NCBI RefSeq assembly: GCF_000633355.1
Contig: NZ_AYMQ01000054.1
Location: 1 to 64,000, forward strand
Length of the DNA stretch: 64,000 nucleotides
Reading direction: 5' to 3'
Source of the DNA: Serratia sp. H1w
GTDB lineage: Bacteria > Pseudomonadota > Gammaproteobacteria > Enterobacterales > Enterobacteriaceae
The translations under genes and the position numbers were made by a program. Of this stretch, positions 59,524 to 64,000 are shown one piece after another (the stretch's first letter is position 1; the number at the start of each line of letters is the position of its first letter). Below the pieces are notes generated by a model. The model did not search any database, had not been told where the DNA came from, and saw nothing but the letters and a program-made list of their open reading frames with translations.

Positions 59524-59560
59524 CATTACCCGGATATCATGTTCAGTTATCCGGGTAATG
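59524..59560. repeat. Perfect 13-bp inverted repeat
   Basis: CATTACCCGGATA (59524-59536) and TATCCGGGTAATG (59548-59560) around an 11-base loop, 38 bp after the 188-aa gene. There is no T-run, so it is either a factor-dependent terminator or a protein-binding dyad upstream of the HTH gene. Confidence 0.85.
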
Positions 59561-59629
59561 GTCTGAAATACTCCAACTTTTAGCCCCATATTTATCCCCG
59601 TTGATAACCAACATTACACGGTGATACTT

Positions 59630-59836
59630 ATGAAACTAATTGAACCAACAGAAATTAAACTTACCCGCAAAGAAGCTGCCGCCGAATTAGGCGTTAGCCC
59701 TCAAACCCTTGCTAATTGGGCCAGTTCTGGTCGCGTGTCGATCCCGTTCTATAAAGTGGGGAAAAAGAAGGTTATTTACCACAAGTCAGATCTAGACGCT
59801 TACCTGGCATCAGTTCGTCAAACTCAAACGGTGTGA
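59630..59836 (+). CDS. Small helix-turn-helix protein (MerR/AlpA/excisionase-like)
   Basis: 68 aa from the ATG at 59630 (a GTG three codons earlier is possible). One HTH_17-type winged helix: LTRKEAAAELGVSPQTLANW, then RVSIPFYKVGKKKVIYHKSDLDAYL. This is the excisionase/AlpA fold of phage and satellite regulators. Placed right after int, it could be the directionality factor or the activator of late genes; which one is inference. It is followed after 8 bp by a further start codon with its own GAGGTGAGGT. Confidence 0.85.
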   Translation: MKLIEPTEIKLTRKEAAAELGVSPQTLANWASSGRVSIPFYKVGKKKVIYHKSDLDAYLASVRQTQTV

Positions 59837-59844
59837 GGTGAGGT

Positions 59845-60852
59845 ATGCCACATAAAACAAAAGCGGCCTTGCAGGGCCGCCAGTGTCAACGCATAAAACT
59901 TAAGCCAAGCCAGATTATCACATTGATCGATCAGGTCAAGTTAACCCCGCCGTTGGCTGAGTTCGATATCAGACACGCTTTGGCGGTAACCGCGCCATTG
60001 GCGCAGTTCAATAAATTAACAGTTCACATTGATCCACTGACACAAACTACCGGAATCCCTGCAGTTACCTTTTACTCAATCAGAGGGAAAGCACCTGTTA
60101 CCGGAAACTCAGTATCGGCGATTGAGGGTATTCCCCCAGTGGGGGTAAAGGGGTATCCGGCATCGTCGCACACCCCTATCGGTCAGCCCTTTGGTTCTTC
60201 TTTTGCCTTCTTGCGCTGCTCGCTCTTAAGCTTGCGCCCGCAGGCATCCAGCACCCATGACGAGAAATTAGCGCCGGGATTTTCTGGCTTCTCACGCTCT
60301 ACGCTCGCGTCGATCTCCTCAATTAACTCGTGTGGAAAGCGGATTCCCTTTGTTGTTGAGCGGTTGTTCTTAAAGCCTGTTGCCATGCTGTTCCCCTTAT
60401 ATTGGTGTAGGAACACTATACAGGTAAGGAAAGAAAAGAAAAGCATTGACGTGTATATGCACCTAGATATATGGTGTTTGTGCACCTTGGTTTTAAGAAT
60501 GGTGCAAATAGCGAAGCCCGGCAGTGTTGGAGCACTAACCGGGCTTCTTACCAAACCGTTATACGAGGTAACGATCATGGCTGACATCAAGTCTACCCAA
60601 ACTCGCCCTAAATTTACATTCCTGTTCCTGGCTATCTATTCCAATGGTGGCAGGCCAACCGTATTACGCACCGATGCAGATACAGAGCAAGAAGCCCGCC
60701 TCAAAATTGAGTGCACTGATTTCACTCTGATTTTTGCTGCCAAGATCCGCACTGAAAGCCCGTTGCACTTTCACCGAATAGATCTGGATGCCGACCGCAT
60801 TGAGTTCATGCACCAGCGCTACCAAACCTCTACGGAGGTGAGTCATGTTTAA
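59845..60852 (+). CDS. Doubtful long ORF spanning an antisense regulator gene
   Basis: An open frame of 335 codons starts at an ATG behind a good GAGGTGAGG, and continues without a stop into the 91-aa Icd-like gene at 60577. Its middle third lies opposite the ribbon-helix-helix gene and across both divergent promoters, where it reads as low-quality sequence (Cys- and Trp-rich, no motif). The first 110 codons (MPHKTKAALQGRQ..., GIPPVGVKGYPASSHTPIGQP) vaguely recall the Ash-type leader proteins of P4-like satellites. I regard the first third as possibly translated and the full fusion as unlikely. Confidence 0.25.
   Translation: MPHKTKAALQGRQCQRIKLKPSQIITLIDQVKLTPPLAEFDIRHALAVTAPLAQFNKLTVHIDPLTQTTGIPAVTFYSIRGKAPVTGNSVSAIEGIPPVGVKGYPASSHTPIGQPFGSSFAFLRCSLLSLRPQASSTHDEKLAPGFSGFSRSTLASISSINSCGKRIPFVVERLFLKPVAMLFPLYWCRNTIQVRKEKKSIDVYMHLDIWCLCTLVLRMVQIAKPGSVGALTGLLTKPLYEVTIMADIKSTQTRPKFTFLFLAIYSNGGRPTVLRTDADTEQEARLKIECTDFTLIFAAKIRTESPLHFHRIDLDADRIEFMHQRYQTSTEVSHV
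60183..60386 (-). CDS. Ribbon-helix-helix regulator (YlcI/YnfO-like)
   Basis: 67 aa from the ATG at 60386, preceded by AAGGGGAACAGC; the frame is open for 68 further codons upstream but these cross the promoter region. Arc/MetJ-like fold: a beta strand in TTKGIRFPHELIEEIDASVE, a helix, and a second helix in GANFSSWVLDACGRKLK, ending in a basic tail (KSEQRKKAKEEPKG). The only gene on the minus strand of the element, divergent from the Icd-like operon, so it probably represses that operon and itself. No toxin gene adjoins it. Confidence 0.8.
   Translation of the reverse strand: MATGFKNNRSTTKGIRFPHELIEEIDASVEREKPENPGANFSSWVLDACGRKLKSEQRKKAKEEPKG
60387..60576. promoter_or_regulatory. Divergent promoter region with operator-like repeats
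   Basis: Plus strand: TTGACG (60446-60451) and TATATG (60468-60473) with a 16-bp spacer form a promoter candidate. Minus strand: TATAGT near 60416 is a plausible -10 for the regulator gene. Around the plus promoter, TATATGCACC and TTTGTGCACC repeat the unit GTGCACC/GGTG, a likely binding site for the ribbon-helix-helix protein. Confidence 0.5.
60577..60852 (+). CDS. Host cell division inhibitor Icd-like protein
   Basis: 91 aa from the ATG at 60577 (ACGAGGTAACGATC upstream). The start STQTRPKFTFLFLAIYSNGG matches the Icd-like family common in P4-type satellites and prophages (TQTHPKFTFLFLAV...). The rest (TDADTEQEARLKIECTDFTLIFAAKIR) is the family's second block. P1/P4 relatives are named for an inhibitory effect on host division; activity of this one is untested. 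It overlaps the next gene by 8 bp and leads a run of six coupled genes. Confidence 0.8.
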   Translation: MADIKSTQTRPKFTFLFLAIYSNGGRPTVLRTDADTEQEARLKIECTDFTLIFAAKIRTESPLHFHRIDLDADRIEFMHQRYQTSTEVSHV

Positions 60853-61036
60853 AATCATCGTCACCACCACGAACCACCGCACCGGCAAAACCACGGTAGA
60901 AACCTGCCGCCGCCGCTATAAAACCTATCGCGGTGCCGAGAAAGCCGCTCAGGGTATGCGCTGGGTATGTAGGCCGGATGGCGTAACCGCCACCGAGGAA
61001 GTTTCCGCCGAGGTCGTGGAGGTGCGTCATGGCTAA
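60845..61036 (+). CDS. Small basic hypothetical protein
   Basis: 63 aa; start ATG with GGAGGTGAGTC, inside the end of the Icd-like gene. Arg/Lys-rich first half (TTTNHRTGKTTVETCRRRYKTYRGAEKAA), then CRPDGVTATEEVSAEVVEV. No domain recognised. It overlaps the following gene by 8 bp, so translation is coupled. Confidence 0.75.
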   Translation: MFKIIVTTTNHRTGKTTVETCRRRYKTYRGAEKAAQGMRWVCRPDGVTATEEVSAEVVEVRHG

Positions 61037-61217
61037 AAAAATAGCTATATCGATTAGTGATGAGCTGCGCCGTGCTGAGGTTCTTCTTGCTGCTTCCGTG
61101 GAATTACACGACGGGCCAGATGATGAGCGTGAAATATCTTTCGAACTGCTGGATAAAGTCCTGTTCCGCCTGCGTGAGATTAAAGAAGCATATGAGGGAG
61201 GGAGTACCCATGCGTAA
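61029..61217 (+). CDS. Small acidic hypothetical protein
   Basis: 62 aa; start ATG with GGAGGTGCGTC. Begins MAKKIAISISDELRRAEVLLAAS and is helical and acidic (DGPDDEREISFELLDKVLFRLREIKEAYEGG). Typical of short phage-operon proteins. Function unknown. It overlaps the next gene by 8 bp. Confidence 0.75.
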   Translation: MAKKIAISISDELRRAEVLLAASVELHDGPDDEREISFELLDKVLFRLREIKEAYEGGSTHA

Positions 61218-61500
61218 AGATGCTTATTGGCTGGTCAATGACGGCCGCACCGTGCCTTTAGAAGAAGCTGCAGAGCTTGAGCAAATAGCTGCAGGTGTTC
61301 ATGACAGCATTATCGAGGGGATTTCCGCCGTGGGTAATCTCATGTTCTGGGCTGCTGAAAGTGAAAATTACGACGTTGAGCAGGCGAAAATAGACATGTT
61401 CAAGTTGGGCGACATGCTGAAAAGCATTGCCCGGATTGCCGCAGGTGCCAAAGGCGCAGAGGGAACCCTCTCTTACCGGTTACGGGAGAAACAGCAATGA
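61210..61500 (+). CDS. Hypothetical satellite protein, 96 aa
   Basis: 96 aa from the ATG at 61210 (GGGAGTACCC upstream). A longer in-frame start at 61057 would overlap the previous gene heavily and lacks support. MRKDAYWLVNDGRTVPLEEAAELEQI is followed by long helices (GISAVGNLMFWAAESENYDVEQAKIDMFKLGDMLKSIARIAAGA-type, no charged cluster). No family recognised. It overlaps the next start by 4 bp (ATGA). Confidence 0.75.
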   Translation: MRKDAYWLVNDGRTVPLEEAAELEQIAAGVHDSIIEGISAVGNLMFWAAESENYDVEQAKIDMFKLGDMLKSIARIAAGAKGAEGTLSYRLREKQQ

Positions 61501-61835
61501 TCAGCCCACTGAAATACAACGAACTGGTAAAGCGTGTAGAAGCGCTTGAGCTGGCTTTGGCCTCCTTGCAGCGTAAAGACACCCTGCCGGAAGGCATGGC
61601 CCCACTAACCACGCTGGCGGCTGAAATGGGCCTATCCACCAGCAAGGCGGAAGAGTTGGCGCGTAACTGTGGAGTGATGATCGTTCGCCAGGGTAACGGT
61701 CACATTGTGCATGAAGCGAAATTCCGTGAAGCGGCGCTGATCGTTATCAAAGGGGCCAAGCGCAAATACGGCAGTAAATACTGGTTCCACCCGCTGATCG
61801 GCAAATTCATCATGACTGTGAGGCCAAAGGTATGA
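61497..61835 (+). CDS. Hypothetical protein preceding the helicase
   Basis: 112 aa. A short N-terminal coiled coil (NELVKRVEALELALASLQRK) is followed by an HTH-like region (LTTLAAEMGLSTSKAEELARNCGVMIVRQGNGHIV). The C-terminus is basic and aromatic (KRKYGSKYWFHPLIGKF). A DNA-binding accessory of replication is plausible by context only. ATGA overlaps on both sides with its neighbours. Confidence 0.75.
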   Translation: MISPLKYNELVKRVEALELALASLQRKDTLPEGMAPLTTLAAEMGLSTSKAEELARNCGVMIVRQGNGHIVHEAKFREAALIVIKGAKRKYGSKYWFHPLIGKFIMTVRPKV

Positions 61836-63598
61836 GCAAGGCACAGAAGGTTAACACCAGCCAATGGCCGAATGAGCTGTTTTCCTGCGTCTACCGTTGG
61901 GTTAACGGTCGTCCTATAGAGAAAGCGGTAGCGGCAAAGGCCATACTGCAAACAACAACGGGAACGCCACTCAATGATCTGGCTGTGCGGCTGAGTGCGT
62001 TTGCGATCGGGAATGTCACTCCTGAATGGCTGACTGATAACGGGTTTTCCTCCAACTTAGCCCCCGAACCTGCCAGGGAGAAACGCGAAGCGGTGGTGCT
62101 GGAGTTTATCAGCCGTAAAGAGCTGGTGGCCGTGCTGGCCGACGCTGATCGGATTAATAGCCTGTTCAACGCCGCCCCGCCAGCGGTCGAACAAGCAGCA
62201 ACCCCGGCCCTTAACCAGATGGGGGCCAGCCAGCGCGGTGATGTGCTTCTGGCTCGCTACAGTGGCGCACTGGCAATCAATGGTGACTCAGACACCGTTC
62301 ATCATTATGACGGGGTGATCTGGAAGCCTATTGCCGATAAAGAGCTGCAACGGGCAATGGCGGCGATCTACCGAGAGGCAGAGATCTCTTACTCACAGCC
62401 AGGTATCAAATCCGCCGTGGATACCATGAAACTGAGCCTACCCCGGATGGGGGCCACGGAACGGCACTTGATCGGGTTCACCAATGGCGTGTTTGACACC
62501 AAGGCCGGTGAGTTCAGACCGCACCGCCGAGAAGACTGGTTGCTGATCGCCAGCGGTGTCGAATTCAGCCAGGCGCACGAAGGGGAAACGCTGGCCACCC
62601 ATGCGCCGAACTTCTGGAAGTGGTTAACCCGCTCTACAGGGGGTAATACCCGCAAAGCCGATCGGGTACTGGCGGCGCTGTATATGGTGATGGCCAACCG
62701 GTATGACTGGCAGCTATTCCTTGAGGTCACCGGGCCGGGCGGCAGTGGTAAAAGCGTATTTGCCGAGGTTTGCACCATGCTAGCCGGCAAGGGTAATACA
62801 GTGGCCGCCAGCATGTCTTCACTGGAGAACCCCAAGGAACGGGAGCTGATTGTCGGTGCGTCGCTGATCGTGCTCTCTGATATGGCTAGGTATGCCGGTG
62901 ACGGCTCAGGGATCAAAGCCATTACGGGCGGTGACAAGGTGGCCGTAGACCCGAAATACAAAGCGCCGTACTCGATGCGGATCCCTGCTGTCGTGCTGGC
63001 GGTGAACAACAACTCAATGACCTTTAGCGACCGCAGCGGGGGCATATCAAGGCGGCGGGTGATTTTTAACTTTGCTGATGTGGTGCCGGATGGGGAACGC
63101 GATATTCACCTACCTGAAAAGATTGAAGCAGAGCTGGCGGTTATCATCCGGCACCTGTTAACCCGCTTTGCCAAGCAACAGGAGGCCAAAGGGCTTTTAC
63201 TGGAACAGCGGCAATCTGAGGAGGCATTAGCCATCAAGCGTGAGGGTGATTCGCTGGTGGACTTTTGCGGCTACCTGATGGCTATGGTGGAGTGTGAAGG
63301 GATGTTCATAGGTAATGCAGAGGTCATCCCCTTTGCCCCGCGCCGTTATCTGTACCACGCCTACATGGCCTACATGTCAGCACATGGCCTGGGTAAGCCA
63401 GTATCATTAACGCGGTTCGGTAAGGATATGCCGGGATCGATGGCTGAGTATGGTAAGGAGTACAAGAAGGCCGAATCTAAGAAGAAGGCAACCCGTGGAC
63501 GTATCCAGTCCAACATCACGTTGCTGGATGAGGCCGACGAGTGGCTACCTGCCGCCACGGGAGGCGGGGACACTATGGGTAACGAGTCAGGAATATAG
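61832..63598 (+). CDS. P4-family SF3 helicase (phage/plasmid replication protein)
   Basis: 588 aa. The region from about 170 on belongs to the P4-alpha/D5-like family: D5_N block (AVDTMKLSLPRMGATERHLIGFTNGVFDT), Walker A GPGGSGKS at 301-308, and SF3 Walker B-like LIVLSDMARYAGDG. Sensor residues lie in AVVLAVNNNSMTFSDRSGGISRRR. P4 alpha is 777 aa with an N-terminal zinc-ribbon primase. Here no CxxH/CxxC motif or primase EGYATG is seen, so only the helicase and probable origin-binding parts are present. The start overlaps the previous gene by 4 bp. A repeat cluster right after the stop is the likely target. Confidence 0.88.
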   Translation: MSKAQKVNTSQWPNELFSCVYRWVNGRPIEKAVAAKAILQTTTGTPLNDLAVRLSAFAIGNVTPEWLTDNGFSSNLAPEPAREKREAVVLEFISRKELVAVLADADRINSLFNAAPPAVEQAATPALNQMGASQRGDVLLARYSGALAINGDSDTVHHYDGVIWKPIADKELQRAMAAIYREAEISYSQPGIKSAVDTMKLSLPRMGATERHLIGFTNGVFDTKAGEFRPHRREDWLLIASGVEFSQAHEGETLATHAPNFWKWLTRSTGGNTRKADRVLAALYMVMANRYDWQLFLEVTGPGGSGKSVFAEVCTMLAGKGNTVAASMSSLENPKERELIVGASLIVLSDMARYAGDGSGIKAITGGDKVAVDPKYKAPYSMRIPAVVLAVNNNSMTFSDRSGGISRRRVIFNFADVVPDGERDIHLPEKIEAELAVIIRHLLTRFAKQQEAKGLLLEQRQSEEALAIKREGDSLVDFCGYLMAMVECEGMFIGNAEVIPFAPRRYLYHAYMAYMSAHGLGKPVSLTRFGKDMPGSMAEYGKEYKKAESKKKATRGRIQSNITLLDEADEWLPAATGGGDTMGNESGI

Positions 63599-63873
63599 TT
63601 TTTTCTTCAATAAAGTGTCTGAACTGTCCGCCTTTATAATAAAAATGTAATAAATACATATAATTAAATAGGGCGGACAGTGGACGGACAGTTGGTATTA
63701 AGTGTCTGAACCGTCCGCCCTTAGGCGGGTAGTTTGGGCGGGTAGTGGCGGACAGTTTTGTACCAACTGTCTGACTGCTTAACTTTATGATTTATATTGA
63801 TAAAATGGCAAGGGCGGACAGTGCGGACAGTTTTAGGGGTAAAAAACTTTTCTCTATGAAATGGGGGTAAAAA
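63599..63873. repeat. Iteron-like GGCGGACAGT repeat cluster with AT-rich block (candidate origin)
   Basis: GGCGGACAGT or its complement occurs exactly at 63623-63632 (inverted), 63672, 63747 and 63813. One-mismatch copies lie at 63683, 63710 (inverted) and 63822. Two GGCGGGTAGT variants sit side by side at 63724 and 63737. A 20-bp unit starting AAGTGTCTGAAC (63613 and 63700) carries two of the inverted copies. An AT-only-like tract (63634-63670) sits between the first two. No gene is present. The arrangement suits a replication origin bound by the upstream helicase. Confidence 0.75.
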
Positions 63874-64000
63874 ATGACACAGCCTAGCCAAAGAAGATCG
63901 GGCATTGAAATACTGGATATACACCCTGCGCGTCAAGGTATCAGGGTGAAGATAGTCAACCGCAAAACAGAGGAGGTTGTTGCGGTACATGATGTGATCA
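63874..64000 (+). CDS. Partial CDS at the window end
   Basis: The first 42 codons of a gene that runs off the window. ATG at 63874 with GGGGGTAAAAA upstream, reading MTQPSQRRSGIEILDIHPAR and then a beta-rich stretch GIRVKIVNRKTEEVVAV. Not recognised. It is the first gene beyond the candidate origin. Confidence 0.6.
   Translation, partial: MTQPSQRRSGIEILDIHPARQGIRVKIVNRKTEEVVAVHDVI

Noticed and set aside
60183-60386. Antitoxin of a toxin-antitoxin pair
   Set aside because: The ribbon-helix-helix protein has no small toxin partner on the same strand; the divergent layout suits an operon repressor.
63599-63873. CRISPR array
   Set aside because: Units are 10 bp, in both orientations and irregularly spaced, with no constant spacers or cas genes; iteron-like repeats fit better.
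63721-63990. 89-codon minus-strand frame at the right edge
   Set aside because: It crosses the repeat cluster and opposes a plus-strand gene with a good ribosome site.

Overview
The window is a piece of an enterobacterial chromosome, most likely Serratia or a close relative. Gene order and protein sequences over the first 37 kb follow the E. coli 70-min region very closely (gltDB, yhcC-arcB-arcZ-elbB-mtgA, dolP-diaA-yraN-lpoA-rsmI-rnpB, yhaKJ, yqjGFKEDC-mzrA-yqjA, exuRT-uxaCA, ygjV-sstT, ygjR-ygjP-rlmG-fadH). The G+C-rich codon use, the many 'CCCTCACCCTAACCCTCTCCC' palindromes and a chromosomal QnrB-like gene point to Serratia. The species is not resolved.

Layout. 1-6 kb: glutamate synthase (gltBD, minus strand). 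6.6-11.7 kb: radical-SAM protein YhcC, the ArcB sensor kinase with the ArcZ small RNA convergent on its 3' end, ElbB and MtgA. 11.8-16.8 kb: the envelope and replication cluster dolP, diaA, yraN, lpoA, divergent rsmI, then RNase P RNA. 16.8-24 kb: yhaK/yhaJ, glutathionyl-hydroquinone reductase YqjG, the yqj membrane genes, mzrA-yqjA and one unrecognised secreted protein. 24-29.5 kb: hexuronate regulator, transporter, isomerase and dehydratase. 29.6-37.6 kb: membrane protein YgjV, serine/threonine transporter SstT, a class I glutamine amidotransferase, an oxidoreductase, a metallopeptidase, the 23S rRNA methyltransferase RlmG and FadH.

37.8-57 kb is more lineage-specific. It holds an ABC-F ATPase, a YtcJ-like amidohydrolase, and a putrescine/GABA-type cluster (PuuP-like permease, MocR regulator, GabT, GabD). 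Then come YfcF, a 217-aa Qnr-type pentapeptide protein with a LexA box, the MATE transporter YeeO, a DUF2339-DUF3999 membrane pair, a periplasmic amidohydrolase, a LysR remnant and a GNAT acetyltransferase.

57.3 kb to the window end is the left part of an integrated P4-like satellite or island. It starts in a 46-bp 3' fragment of tRNA-Ile(CAU) followed by the tRNA's terminator. It continues with a tyrosine integrase, an AT-rich unknown gene, HTH and ribbon-helix-helix regulators, an Icd-like protein and a tightly overlapping chain of small genes. The chain ends in a P4-family SF3 helicase that lacks the usual primase zinc domain. A cluster of GGCGGACAGT-type repeats beside an AT-rich block follows and is a good replication-origin candidate. 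The element continues past the right edge, where the intact tRNA is expected.

Long palindromic repeats lie at many gene ends. Two enter coding sequence: one supplies a new C-terminus to YgjV, another supplies the stop codon of the MocR regulator.
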